From: Bacteroidota bacterium
Lineage (GTDB): Bacteria > Bacteroidota > Bacteroidia > Chitinophagales > Chitinophagaceae
Length of the DNA stretch: 64,000 bases
Assembly (NCBI GenBank): GCA_029561305.1
Contig: JAKQJG010000140.1
Coordinates: 1-64,000 of the forward strand
Direction: 5' to 3'
Shown: piece by piece, positions 1-11,283 of the stretch
Layout of the letters: each line of letters begins with the position of its first letter
How positions within the stretch are numbered: the stretch's first letter is position 1
Made by a program: the position numbers and the translations under genes
The notes under the pieces: generated by a model
What the model was told of the DNA's origin: nothing
The model's database searches: none
The model's input: only the letters and a program-made list of their open reading frames with translations

Positions 1-852
1 AATTCCAATAACCGCACAGGTTATACCTGCCAGCACATCCAATACATAATGGTGGCTTGTATACACTGCCGCAAACCAAATGCCCACCATCACGATAACA
101 AAAATGATCCTTGCAAATAAACCTGCTTTCTTTTTAAATTCATAATACACAACGATCAATGGATACGAAGAATGCAAGGAAGGCATGGCTGCAAATACAT
201 TAGAACTCTTTTCATAAAGACTTTTGAAAATACCAGCTCCAAAAAACTGGTCGAACCTTGCCAGCCCTGCAGAATTACCGGGTGTGCCGGGTATAAAATT
301 ATTTCCATGCAATTGTAAATACCAGGGCGGCGCTGCAGGATAAGTGTAGTAAATAATAAAACCAATAAAATTAACAAACACAAAAGTGAGGGAGAATTGC
401 AGGAACAATTGCTTATCCTTAAAAAAAAGATAGGCCGCAAAAGCCAGTGGAACGGGTATCCAGCATAAATAAAATATCCCTGTCATCACATCTAAAAAAC
501 TGTTTTGATGCGCCAGCCAGTATTCGTTGGGGGTGATCTTTTGCGAACCAATACCAAATAATCCTTTTTCTGCACTATACAGGTCCCCGATATGCACCTC
601 ATTGAAGGTATAGTTGGGGAAGGCCTTCATGTAGTCGAAAATGATCCAGTACACAATGAAAATAGAAAACCCGAGAATAAACTTACGGCTAAGTGCAGAC
701 GCAAAATAAAAGAGATTGAAGATGGCAGCCAGCACTAACTGATCGGTCTTAAAGCCAATTAAAAAAAACGACAGCAGCAGGTACAATACTGTAACTACTA
801 AGGCTGCAATGATATTTTTGGATGAATAAAAAATGGCGGCGCTGTTAAGCAT
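1..852 (-). CDS. AUR1-like PAP2 membrane enzyme, candidate inositol phosphorylceramide synthase (3' partial)
   Basis: The frame is open from an ATG at 852 to the window edge, giving 284 visible residues with several hydrophobic segments. It carries the PAP2/AUR1 active-site signatures: PAAPPWY, MPSLHSSYP (His about residue 227), and SHHYVLDVLAG (His267/268, Asp272). The His-Tyr-x-x-Asp form is typical of AUR1/inositolphosphotransferases rather than ordinary PAP2 phosphatases. Family members move phosphoinositol from phosphatidylinositol to ceramide in the membrane. Its ATG overlaps the 3' end of the upstream hydroxylase gene by 8 bp, suggesting translational coupling. The position at the end of an operon with myo-inositol-phosphate synthase and a CDP-alcohol transferase supports an inositol-sphingolipid role. 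An ordinary lipid phosphatase remains possible. The C terminus lies outside the window. Confidence 0.8.
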   Translation of the reverse strand, partial: MLNSAAIFYSSKNIIAALVVTVLYLLLSFFLIGFKTDQLVLAAIFNLFYFASALSRKFILGFSIFIVYWIIFDYMKAFPNYTFNEVHIGDLYSAEKGLFGIGSQKITPNEYWLAHQNSFLDVMTGIFYLCWIPVPLAFAAYLFFKDKQLFLQFSLTFVFVNFIGFIIYYTYPAAPPWYLQLHGNNFIPGTPGNSAGLARFDQFFGAGIFKSLYEKSSNVFAAMPSLHSSYPLIVVYYEFKKKAGLFARIIFVIVMVGIWFAAVYTSHHYVLDVLAGITCAVIGI

Positions 853-1486
853 CAACTTTTTCTTTCTCTGGTTGCTTTTTAAATTTGGTAAGCAGTACTT
901 CATCCCACAAGGAGGAACTTACGCCAAAACCTTTTTCAGGATCCTGGTAATGATGCAGCATGTGGTGCTGCTTGATCCTCTTCATCACACCCGATTTAAA
1001 ATTGTAATGATGCATGGCATAGTGCAGCATGTCATATATTAAATAACCCAATAAAAAACCCGGGAAAAAGGCAAACAGGTTAAGTCTGGTGAAGATCAAA
1101 GAAAAAAGAAAATAAAACAGTGTAGCCAGTGGTATGCTTGCAGATGGGGGCATCACCAATCTTTTTTTATCACGGGGATAATCGTGGTGAACGCCGTGAA
1201 AAATAAAATGTATCCGCTTACCCCAGTCACTGGTTGGGTGATAATGAAAAATAAACCGGTGAAGAAAATATTCAGTTGCGGTCCATACTGCAAGGCCAAT
1301 GGCAAAATACATTGCAAAAGACCCTATGCTGATGCCTCCCGAAAAAGCAAGGTAACAGAACACAGCAATTACCGGTATAAAAATGAAAAGCGGAACAGAG
1401 AAATGAACTTTTGAAAGCAACTCCATCCAGCTGCTTTTAAACAGCCTGGTCGATTCTTCGCTGTTGGATATATAATTTTTTGCCAT
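845..1486 (-). CDS. Fatty acid/sphingolipid hydroxylase (FA_hydroxylase superfamily)
   Basis: This is a 213-aa membrane protein with four hydrophobic stretches and the di-iron histidine set of the sterol desaturase/fatty acid hydroxylase family: HRFIFH (His76, His81), HGVHH (97, 100, 101), HYAMHH (155, 159, 160) and HHMLHH (174, 175, 178, 179). All the expected clusters are present, so it should be active. The spacing resembles the Scs7/FA2H type, which hydroxylates the N-acyl chain of ceramides. It lies 87 bp after the CDP-alcohol transferase and overlaps the AUR1-like gene by 8 bp, so ceramide or inositol phosphoceramide is the likely substrate. A carotenoid or sterol-like substrate is not excluded by sequence alone. 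Confidence 0.85.
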   Translation of the reverse strand: MAKNYISNSEESTRLFKSSWMELLSKVHFSVPLFIFIPVIAVFCYLAFSGGISIGSFAMYFAIGLAVWTATEYFLHRFIFHYHPTSDWGKRIHFIFHGVHHDYPRDKKRLVMPPSASIPLATLFYFLFSLIFTRLNLFAFFPGFLLGYLIYDMLHYAMHHYNFKSGVMKRIKQHHMLHHYQDPEKGFGVSSSLWDEVLLTKFKKQPEKEKVDA

Positions 1487-1573
1487 TGTATTAAAATTTC
1501 AGAATGTACTTTTCTCTTTCCTCAAAACAACGCTGCAAAGGTAAGCCGAAAACCAGCGATCCCGGTAAGCTGT

Positions 1574-2278
1574 TTATTTCCCATCCAGCTCTTTCTTTGC
1601 ATGCATCAGTCTTTTAATGGCTGTGATGTTAGTAAGAATAGCCATTATAGAAAGCGGCAGGGTAAAAATAGTCATCGTTTCAAACAAGTGAAAATTCAAA
1701 AAAGAAACGTAGAACTTATAATCGCCACCTATAAAATGTGCCGTTATTCCACAGGCAATGGCAGATAATCCTGTCATCACCACTCTTTCTGGCCGCTGCA
1801 TCACACCACCTTTGTTTTCTATACCCAGCCCTTCACTTCTTGCCCTTGTATAACTAACCATCATCGAACCGATCATGGCAATAAAAGCCGACAAGGAACT
1901 AATGAAATAATGTTTTGCAATGAGATAGTAGCAAATTCCCAGGAACATGATCAGTTCGCTATACCTGTCCAGCACAGAATCGAAAAGGGCACCAAATTTT
2001 GAGCTCATATTGCCCAGCCTGGCCACCTGTCCATCCAGCATATCAAATAAACCTGCAAATAGAATCAGCGCTCCTGCCCATCCAACATAACTAAGATCGC
2101 CCCTGTTTCCTTCTTCTGCACCTTTAATAAAAACAATGGCCACCCCAACATTCAATACAAGACCCGTAATGGTTACCAGGTTGGGAGTAAAACCTATCCT
2201 GATCAGACCCTTGACGAATGGGTTGATAACAACATAAATTGATTTTTGGAGCTTGTCCCTTATCCGGTCCTGTGCCAT
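1574..2278 (-). CDS. CDP-alcohol phosphatidyltransferase, candidate phosphatidylinositol-phosphate synthase
   Basis: This 234-aa integral membrane protein carries the full CDP-alcohol phosphotransferase motif: Asp79, Asp82, Gly83, Ala86, Arg87, Gly96, Asp100 and Asp104. These residues bind metal and the CDP-diacylglycerol headgroup. The family joins CDP-DAG to an alcohol such as glycerol-3-P, serine or inositol-1-P. Inositol-1-phosphate is inferred because the operon also carries a myo-inositol-1-phosphate synthase and a PgpA-like phosphatase, which would make and then dephosphorylate phosphatidylinositol phosphate. A PgsA role is the main alternative. Its start is 26 bp after the DUF5686 gene. 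Confidence 0.85.
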   Translation of the reverse strand: MAQDRIRDKLQKSIYVVINPFVKGLIRIGFTPNLVTITGLVLNVGVAIVFIKGAEEGNRGDLSYVGWAGALILFAGLFDMLDGQVARLGNMSSKFGALFDSVLDRYSELIMFLGICYYLIAKHYFISSLSAFIAMIGSMMVSYTRARSEGLGIENKGGVMQRPERVVMTGLSAIACGITAHFIGGDYKFYVSFLNFHLFETMTIFTLPLSIMAILTNITAIKRLMHAKKELDGK

Positions 2279-2304
2279 TTCTCAAAAACAGGTTTTCAAA
2301 AATA

Positions 2305-4839
2305 TTAAAATTCAAAACGTACCCTTGTCCTTAATCCCCAGGTGGTAATATCCGGGTGATCAAGGTAAGTTAACCTTTTGATCAAATCAAGACGTATTAA
2401 TTTAAAGATGTTAGCCAAACCAACACTTACTTCCACATAGGGACCGTTGTCGAGCGTATAGGTTTCGGGAAGAAACTTAAACACCTGCGGATTTTTAGCC
2501 GGGTTGTTCTCGTCCCTGACACTGCCCCACAATAATTTGGCACTGGCAACTTCCCTCAATTTAAGCCTTCTTAGCAAAGGAACTTTATTTAAAAAGAATC
2601 CATTAAAATGAACGTCAAAATTAACAGCATAATACTTGTCGCTTACAAACTCTAAAAAATTCATCATGTTGTAAGAATTCAGCTGGTAGCCAAAACTTTG
2701 ATTTGCCCTGTGTGCTGTAAGCAATGAAAAGGGCACCTGGCCAAAAATATAGCCTCCCTCTGTTGTTACATCTGTAAAACCAAGCTGGCTCATATAAAAC
2801 CTTTTTTCGGCATAAAGGTTAAAATTGTGATACGCATATTCTCCATTAAATAATCCTTTAACACCTGCAATATACCTCAGCTTGAAAATTGGATACTTGT
2901 TAATGATAGGGATCCGGAAATTTTTGCCCTGGTAAAACTGCTCTCCCGGGGCCCAGCGCAGTTCAGTTGAAAACTCGGTAGTAGTAATATTCCTGATTGA
3001 ATCCGTTGTTTGCGGCTTTACATAAGTGATAGCACCCGCCGGTTCCTGCTCGATACGCTTAAAGCCCAAGGTGGTAGTAATATTTTTACCGAACTCCCTA
3101 ACGTAATCTGCCTTTATTACCCGGTTGTAAAGCCATTTGTCATTCTTACCCCGCTTGAAAGATAAAAGGAAATTATCTTCCTGCACAAACTGAAGCTCCT
3201 GCCCGGGGATTTTCATCTCATATTGATATCCTACTCTCAGGTAGTGGAGCGGAAAGGAATAGATAGACTTGTTGTTAAATGAGTAAGTAGCTCCAAGTCC
3301 ATATTTAAACCGTTGATCCCTGAAGCCAAAAGCCAGGTAATTATCAAAATACATCCTTTGGCTGAATTTGGGTGTTGTTCTTCCACCCAATCTCAGCCTG
3401 AAGCCTTCAACAGGATTGAAACTATAAAACGTATTGGTATTTCCTATTTCATAATCGCCTAACACAATATAGCCGGTAAACAAAGCTGTAATAACCGTCA
3501 TAAAGGTTTTAAACTTCTTGGTGTTTTTTAAACTGTCAATATTATAATATGCTTTCGCCTCTACATTTGACAGCGGCGTATGTCGGTTGCTTACCCAAAA
3601 ACTATCATCTACCGGAGCCGTTTCATCAAAAAGTTTTACCAGGTCTTTGCCTTTGTAAATACTGTCAGGTGCCGGCTGGTTTATCCTGATATCCTTATAC
3701 GACACCAGTCTTTCGCCATACATACTTCCACTGCTGTTGTTTACCAGGGCAAACTCGGTGAACATATCACTTTTGATGACATGATACCGTCCATCCGGAC
3801 CTTTCTCAAAATCCTGTTTTATTTGTAATTCCCGGGTCCAGTTTACATTGGCTTTTTTACTGATGGTCATTTCAATTTTCTGGATAGAATAATTACCATC
3901 CAGTGTTACGAACATCGTACCTCTGAATATGAGATCATTGGGATTTTTAGGAGTGAAATATAAGCGGATGAGTTTTATGCCATCCAGTTCTGTAGTATCT
4001 CTTATGTAATAGCGGTAAAAAGCAGGCCCCATATCAGCAATCGGGCTAAGGAACTGCTGCTGTAACAAAGGGATATTGTTGTCGTAGATATTGATGTCTG
4101 CGTACAATGATTTGATATAGGAACTGATGCCCGCATTATCTAAAAAATCACCATAGTTCACTTTCTTTTCACCGAGCACCCGTTCTTTTTGAGCATAAGG
4201 ATCCTTGCGGTAATATTTATCTGCAATATTTTCTTCGATATAAATGGGCAACAACGATTTTCCCGGAACTGTAGAAGTATCTACATTTTCCATAATGAAT
4301 TTAAAACTCCGGAAGAGTTTATTTTTCATCAGTTTTTCAGGTTTGTTGGCAAGCGACAGCGCTATCTTTTCATATTCCTGGTATTGAACATAGTCGTAAG
4401 CAGAAATACGGTTCTTACTTTTATTTTCAATAACCCTGTCTATCAATTCCACGGCAGGGTTGTTCTTATTCCTGTATCTTCCTCTTCCTTTCTTTATCAC
4501 AACCTCTTTCATTGAAGAGTTCATTTCCAGGTCTACATCTATACTCTGCTCCACGCCCGGCTTTATTTTTTGAGTAACACTGGTATACCCTACATAAGAA
4601 AAGATAATGGAAGTGAATTTCATGTTTCGGGTGGCAATGGAGTAGGTTCCATTTTCATCACTTGAAACACCTTTGCCGTCTTTAAACATTACTGTTACCA
4701 GGGGCATGGGGCGTTTTGTAACGGCATCCCTGATAAATCCTTTTACCATGGTTACCTGCTGCTGTGTTTGTGCACCTGCCAATAAAGAACTTACCAGCAC
4801 TACAAACAAAAGAAGCAACTGCCTCTTTTTCGTCTTCAT
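2305..4839 (-). CDS. DUF5686 / carboxypeptidase-regulatory-like outer-membrane protein
   Basis: The protein is 844 aa from the chosen ATG at 4839. That start puts a clean signal peptide (MKTKKRQLLLLFVVLV... ending near LLAGAQ) at the N terminus and removes the overlap with the upstream GtrA gene; an upstream ATG at 4902 would add 21 non-signal residues. A CarboxypepD_reg-like beta-sandwich follows at about residues 30-115, including VTVMFKDGKGVSSDENGTYS. The remainder is a long aromatic, beta-rich DUF5686 region ending in a terminal Phe (RVRFEF), typical of an outer-membrane barrel. No substrate can be read from sequence. Its place inside an inositol-lipid operon suggests, as inference, a role in handling envelope lipids. 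Confidence 0.8.
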   Translation of the reverse strand: MKTKKRQLLLLFVVLVSSLLAGAQTQQQVTMVKGFIRDAVTKRPMPLVTVMFKDGKGVSSDENGTYSIATRNMKFTSIIFSYVGYTSVTQKIKPGVEQSIDVDLEMNSSMKEVVIKKGRGRYRNKNNPAVELIDRVIENKSKNRISAYDYVQYQEYEKIALSLANKPEKLMKNKLFRSFKFIMENVDTSTVPGKSLLPIYIEENIADKYYRKDPYAQKERVLGEKKVNYGDFLDNAGISSYIKSLYADINIYDNNIPLLQQQFLSPIADMGPAFYRYYIRDTTELDGIKLIRLYFTPKNPNDLIFRGTMFVTLDGNYSIQKIEMTISKKANVNWTRELQIKQDFEKGPDGRYHVIKSDMFTEFALVNNSSGSMYGERLVSYKDIRINQPAPDSIYKGKDLVKLFDETAPVDDSFWVSNRHTPLSNVEAKAYYNIDSLKNTKKFKTFMTVITALFTGYIVLGDYEIGNTNTFYSFNPVEGFRLRLGGRTTPKFSQRMYFDNYLAFGFRDQRFKYGLGATYSFNNKSIYSFPLHYLRVGYQYEMKIPGQELQFVQEDNFLLSFKRGKNDKWLYNRVIKADYVREFGKNITTTLGFKRIEQEPAGAITYVKPQTTDSIRNITTTEFSTELRWAPGEQFYQGKNFRIPIINKYPIFKLRYIAGVKGLFNGEYAYHNFNLYAEKRFYMSQLGFTDVTTEGGYIFGQVPFSLLTAHRANQSFGYQLNSYNMMNFLEFVSDKYYAVNFDVHFNGFFLNKVPLLRRLKLREVASAKLLWGSVRDENNPAKNPQVFKFLPETYTLDNGPYVEVSVGLANIFKLIRLDLIKRLTYLDHPDITTWGLRTRVRFEF

Positions 4840-4852
4840 AAAAGCTATACTA

Positions 4853-5239
4853 TTAAATATTTTTAAAAACATATTTTTTTTGCATCGGATAGTTATAGGC
4901 AACTGCCACGGTTAAAGAAATAATAAGCTTAGCTATCCTGTAATCAATTTCTGCAAAGTGAATCAACAGGTAAACACCCAATGCATTTAAAAGTAAACTG
5001 CCACACCAGGTAATTAAATACCGCAGACCCTGCCCTGCTATACTTTTGGAGGCTGCGTTAAAAGCCCAATACCTGCCAATCAAAAAGTTGATGACGCCAC
5101 CCAAAACGGTACCCGACACACTGGCCACAACTGCATCAACTGCAAAAACCTCTTTTAGTAAAACGGTAAAGCCAAAATCGCAGGCGCTTGCAACCAAGGA
5201 AGCCACATTCGCCTTTAAAAATGTAATGATGCCTGCCAT
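4853..5239 (-). CDS. GtrA family membrane protein
   Basis: This 128-aa protein has four predicted membrane helices and the GtrA-family layout: FLKANVASLVASACDFG at the start, NFLIGRYWAF after helix 2, and a basic NYPMQKKYVF end. GtrA-like proteins are thought to help move lipid-linked sugars or other polar lipids across the inner membrane. It starts 4 bp after the PgpA-like gene and ends 13 bp before the DUF5686 gene, so all three are almost certainly co-transcribed. A role in flipping an inositol lipid is inference from context only. Confidence 0.8.
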   Translation of the reverse strand: MAGIITFLKANVASLVASACDFGFTVLLKEVFAVDAVVASVSGTVLGGVINFLIGRYWAFNAASKSIAGQGLRYLITWCGSLLLNALGVYLLIHFAEIDYRIAKLIISLTVAVAYNYPMQKKYVFKNI

Positions 5240-5243
5240 TTAT

Positions 5244-5699
5244 TTAAGTGTGAACAGGCCAAAAGAAAACAATGAGATGCAATACTGCCAGTGAATACAC
5301 ACCTGCCAGGATATCATCTCCCATTACACCCCATCCCTTTGGCCACTTTTCCATTTGCCGTACCCCGAAAGGTTTTGCAATGTCAAAAAACCTGAACAAT
5401 ATCAGTCCGCATAACAAAAAGATAATATGATGCGGCACAAATAAAAGAGCTATTGCCATCCCGGCCACTTCATCAATCACCACTTTGCTGCTGTCTTTTC
5501 CCCAAACCTTATCTACATTATTTGAACACCAGACACCTACTACGGTTATCAAAGCGCCTATTACTACCTGCCAGTATCCACTACTGAAACTGGCAGGTAA
5601 AAAAAACCATATAATACAATACAATAATGCCGCAAGTGTACCTCCACCCTTTATATATCCAATACCTGCAACAGATGCAATGATTTTATGCAGTTGCAT
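5244..5699 (-). CDS. PgpA-like lipid phosphatase, candidate phosphatidylinositol-phosphate phosphatase
   Basis: This 151-aa membrane protein matches phosphatidylglycerophosphatase A in length and motifs: GYIKGGGTLAALLY near the N terminus, VVIDEVAGM in the middle, and FDIAKPFGVRQMEKWPKGW followed by MGDDILAG at the C-terminal third. Conserved Asp and Glu residues of the family (IDEVAG, GDDILAG) are intact. PgpA removes the phosphate from phosphatidylglycerol-phosphate. In this operon, 4 bp after inositol-phosphate synthase, phosphatidylinositol-phosphate is the more likely substrate (inference). The housekeeping PgpA role cannot be excluded without knowing whether a second copy exists. Confidence 0.85.
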   Translation of the reverse strand: MQLHKIIASVAGIGYIKGGGTLAALLYCIIWFFLPASFSSGYWQVVIGALITVVGVWCSNNVDKVWGKDSSKVVIDEVAGMAIALLFVPHHIIFLLCGLILFRFFDIAKPFGVRQMEKWPKGWGVMGDDILAGVYSLAVLHLIVFFWPVHT

Positions 5700-5703
5700 G
5701 ATT

Positions 5704-7029
5704 TTACATTGCTTCTACCAGGTCCTGGTAGTAATCCAGTCCAAGATGTGTAATAAGGTCTTCACCCATCATATGACGCAATGTGTTCTGCATTTTTATC
5801 AATTGCTTGAAAATGTCATGCTCGGGAGCCAACCCTTCCAACACCTGTGGAGATTTGAAGTAGAATGACAACCATTCCTGGATACCACTCATTTCGGCAC
5901 GTTTTGCAAGATCAAGGAACAAAGCAAGATCAAGCACAATTGGTGCAGCCAGGATAGAATCACGGCATAGGAAATTTATCTTTATCTGCATACCATAACC
6001 AAGCCATCCAAAAATGTCAATGTTATCCCAGCTTTCTTTATTATCACCATGAGGAGGATAATAGTTGATCCTTACTTTATGGTACAATTCACCATACAAT
6101 TCAGGATTTGATTCTGGCTTAAATATTTCATCAAGCACACTCAGCTTGCTTACTTCTTTTGTTTTGAAATTATCCGGGTGATCGAGCACGTACCCGTCCC
6201 TGTTACCAAGTATGTTTGTAGAGAACCAGCCTCTTACACCCAATGCCCTTGCATGTAAACCCGGCGCCAGGATCGTCTTCATCAACGTCTGGCCCGTTTT
6301 AAAATCTTTGCCTCCAATAGGTGTGCCTGTTTCCCTGGCAAGATCAATTAATGCAGGTATATCACAGGTTAAATTAGGGGCACCATTTGCAAAGGGTACA
6401 CCGCATTTTATAGATGCATAGGCATAGATCATGCTGGGAGAAATATTGGCATCGTTGTCTTTTAAACCCTGCTCAAAGCTTTCAATGGTTTGGTGTGCCG
6501 CTGATACTTCAATATACTTTTCTGTACTGCCGCACCACACCATTACACTTCTTGTGCAATTATTTATCTTATTGAAATTTTCTATATCGGCTATCAGTTC
6601 CAGCGCAAGATCATACTTGGTGGCTGCTTTTTTTACATTGGTACCATCCAGGTTCTGAACATACGATTTATCAAACACCGCTTTCATTGGCTTGATGGCT
6701 TCCAGTTCAGGCCTGATCGCATTTAATAAATTAGCATCCAGTACTTTAGCATTAATGGCCGCTTCATACACGTTATCCTCATAGATATCCCATCCGCCGA
6801 AAACGATCTCGTCCAGCTTTGCCAGTGGAACAAACTCGTTTATTTTTGGATTACGGTTTTCTGTTCTTTTACCAATTCGCAGGCTGCCCATTTGTGTGAG
6901 CGATCCTATTGGTTGTGCTATACCTTTTTTTACAGCTTCCACACCAGCTATAAAAGTGGTTGCTACTGCACCCATACCGGGAACCAGTATCCCAAGTTTA
7001 CCTTCGGCTGGTTTTACGTTCTGTTCCAT
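5704..7029 (-). CDS. myo-Inositol-1-phosphate synthase
   Basis: This 441-aa cytosolic enzyme converts glucose-6-phosphate to 1D-myo-inositol-3(1)-phosphate using bound NAD+. The N-terminal Rossmann loop is GILVPGMGAVATTFIAG (about residues 13-29). Other family blocks are NILGNRDG, SKLSVLDEIF and the C-terminal YPPHGDNKESWDNIDIFGW region leading to LCRDSILAAPIVLDL. Length and motifs fit the INO1 family, in the shorter bacterial form. It leads an inositol-lipid gene run on the minus strand, separated by 120 bp from the upstream ceramide genes. The next gene begins only 4 bp after its stop. Confidence 0.95.
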   Translation of the reverse strand: MEQNVKPAEGKLGILVPGMGAVATTFIAGVEAVKKGIAQPIGSLTQMGSLRIGKRTENRNPKINEFVPLAKLDEIVFGGWDIYEDNVYEAAINAKVLDANLLNAIRPELEAIKPMKAVFDKSYVQNLDGTNVKKAATKYDLALELIADIENFNKINNCTRSVMVWCGSTEKYIEVSAAHQTIESFEQGLKDNDANISPSMIYAYASIKCGVPFANGAPNLTCDIPALIDLARETGTPIGGKDFKTGQTLMKTILAPGLHARALGVRGWFSTNILGNRDGYVLDHPDNFKTKEVSKLSVLDEIFKPESNPELYGELYHKVRINYYPPHGDNKESWDNIDIFGWLGYGMQIKINFLCRDSILAAPIVLDLALFLDLAKRAEMSGIQEWLSFYFKSPQVLEGLAPEHDIFKQLIKMQNTLRHMMGEDLITHLGLDYYQDLVEAM

Positions 7030-7149
7030 GTTTATTTTTTATATTATTTATTCAAATTACGGCTGCAAATTTCACTTATATAGTTACAATTGTTACCAAA
7101 CAAGTTATTTTGTAAACCGATATACCATTTTTTTAACATTTATATCTGC

Positions 7150-8132
7150 TTATTTCAGCCACTTATTTTCTCTGTACCAGTCTACTGAGGCCCTCAACCC
7201 TTTCTCCAGATCAAACTTAGGATCAAATCCAAGTTCTTTTTTTGCTTTGCTGATATCGCAGGCCCAATTGACAGCTGTAAGTTCATTTAGTTTTTCGATA
7301 CTTACCGGCGAAACCTTGTTCATAGCCCGGTTCATCTTTTCTACCAGGAACAAAGCCGCTTTTATTATGGGCAAGGGCAAATGAAACCTTACCGCTTTTT
7401 TATTTAAAATGTCTTTGACAATATCCGCATAATCATACCTGCTGTAGCTCTTTCCATCAGTTATGTTGTAATCAAAATTGCCACCTGTTTGTTTTAATGC
7501 CTTCACCGCAATCTCTCCCATATCCGGCCCATATACAAAACTCAACTGCTGTGCGGTCCGGCCGATGTAAGGATCAATTCCTTTGCACAATGTTTTGGTT
7601 ACTATAAAAATATCTTTTTCACGAGGGCCGTATATTGCTGTCGGCCTGAAAATAGTGGAGGCAATGTCCAGCTTTTTCAAATTATTCTCTGCGTTCAGTT
7701 TGCTTTTTCCATAAGCGGTAACTGGATTACGGGGCGTACTTTCCGTAATGGTCTCCCCCGCATTTTTTGAAGGCCCAATGGAAGCCAAACTGCTAATGAA
7801 AACAAACCGCTTTGTTTTTTTAATTTTAGCTGCTGCTGTGGCGAGATTAATAGTGTAAATATTATTCACCAGGTTGTACTCTGCTTCTGAATTGGCCTTG
7901 GTAGTGCCGGCTGCATGTATTACATAGTCAAAACCTTTCTCTTCAAATAACTTTTCTAGTACCGCCCCATCTTTATAGTCAAGTTCAATATAGTTGACGG
8001 ATAAGTGTTCTAAATGTTTTACGTTGCTGCTTTTTCTTACAGCGGCATACACTTCATACCCTTCTTTTACTGCAGCATTGATAATATGATATCCTAAAAA
8101 GCCACTTGCACCTGTTATCAAAACCTTTTCTC

Positions 8133-8136
<4 letters not shown>
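7150..8136 (-). CDS. NAD(P)-dependent epimerase/reductase, candidate ceramide reductase CerR
   Basis: This 328-aa extended-SDR protein has the nucleotide-binding motif ITGASGFLG (about residues 6-14) and the catalytic Tyr-Lys pair in AYGKSKLNAE. It resembles 3-beta-HSD/DFR-type reductases. Its ATG overlaps the stop of the GNAT gene by 4 bp (ATGA), and that gene in turn overlaps serine palmitoyltransferase by 4 bp. In Caulobacter an epimerase-type reductase (CerR) sits with Spt and a GNAT-like ceramide synthase and reduces the 3-keto group of the sphingoid unit. The same role is inferred here. A sugar-nucleotide epimerase is the alternative. Confidence 0.8.
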
Positions 8137-10483
<2,347 letters not shown>

Positions 10484-10564
10484 TTAGTGTTTGGTAAAAT
10501 ATTTTTAAATGTAAGATAAAGTTATCAAATTGTTACCCGTATCCATTTTTTTGTATGTTGTTTA

Positions 10565-11035
10565 TCAGCTCACGGCAAACAGCCTTTCGCCCGCCCTGCA
10601 CTTGACCTGTATTTTTGAGAGCACTTTTAAACAGATAGCCAGTTCAGACTCCTCGATGCCTTCCTTTAGTGCCACGTCCTGCTCCAGGAAAAACTCATGC
10701 ATCCTTTCAATAATGGTTTTTCCCTCGTCGGTAAGTGCGATCACATTTTTGCGCCTGTCTCCCGCCGCAGGTATTCTCTTTACAAAACCCTTCTGCTCCA
10801 ATATATCAATAGACCTCAATACCGCCGATTTGTTTTTATCCATCAAACCAGCAATATCCTGCTGTATCATATCTTTTTTACCGGTGTTCCTGGACAGGTA
10901 ATATAGTACCCCCATTTGTTCAAACGTGATGTCCCTGCTGATACCGGCAAAGATCACATTGATGGTTTTAAGCAACAGTTTACCTGTATGAACGATCTTA
11001 AAACCCAGTGTTTCTGGTAATTCATTACAATGCAT
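10565..11035 (-). CDS. MarR family transcriptional regulator
   Basis: This 156-aa winged-helix protein has the MarR pattern: an N-terminal helix, a recognition region around KKDMIQQDIAGLMDKNKSAVLRSI, and a wing with GDRRKNVIALTDEGK. It lies directly upstream of serine palmitoyltransferase on the same strand (84-bp gap), so it may be the first gene of the sphingolipid operon and a ligand-responsive regulator of it. That link is inference. A perfect -7 element (11067-11074) precedes it. Confidence 0.9.
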   Translation of the reverse strand: MHCNELPETLGFKIVHTGKLLLKTINVIFAGISRDITFEQMGVLYYLSRNTGKKDMIQQDIAGLMDKNKSAVLRSIDILEQKGFVKRIPAAGDRRKNVIALTDEGKTIIERMHEFFLEQDVALKEGIEESELAICLKVLSKIQVKCRAGERLFAVS

Positions 11036-11066
11036 GTACTTAAATTAGTTGCTTAGTGAACGGTTG

Positions 11067-11074
11067 CAAAGGTA
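11067..11074 (-). promoter_or_regulatory. Bacteroidota -7 element for marR/sphingolipid operon
   Basis: The minus strand reads TACCTTTG, a perfect TAnnTTTG, 31 bp before the marR ATG. No TTG is found at the usual -33 distance. The upstream intergenic space to 11283 shows no other recognisable element. Confidence 0.5.
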
Positions 11075-11283
11075 ACAGTTTACAATTACATAACATAAGG
11101 TATGGTCAAAAACTTGCTGAACGAAACTATTGTTAGCTAAGAATAATCCAATAAAACAGATCATTTTCAATAGTTTAGCTGTGATAAATTTTTGGCGCTG
11201 ATTATCCCCAGCTCATTTTTTTTCTCTTACTTGCCATATCATTTTCTGGTGAAACAGCGTTTTATATCAAACCCCGGGGTTAT

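Noticed and set aside
7030..7149. Possible promoter in the gap before myo-inositol-phosphate synthase
   Set aside because: Only off-spaced elements (TAATTTG, one base short) were found, so I could not decide whether one or two transcripts cover the lipid locus.
6896..7384. 162-aa plus-strand frame over the inositol-phosphate synthase start and the reductase end
   Set aside because: It spans the ends of two well-supported minus-strand genes and the gap between them; low-complexity Phe/Ser-rich translation, no motif.
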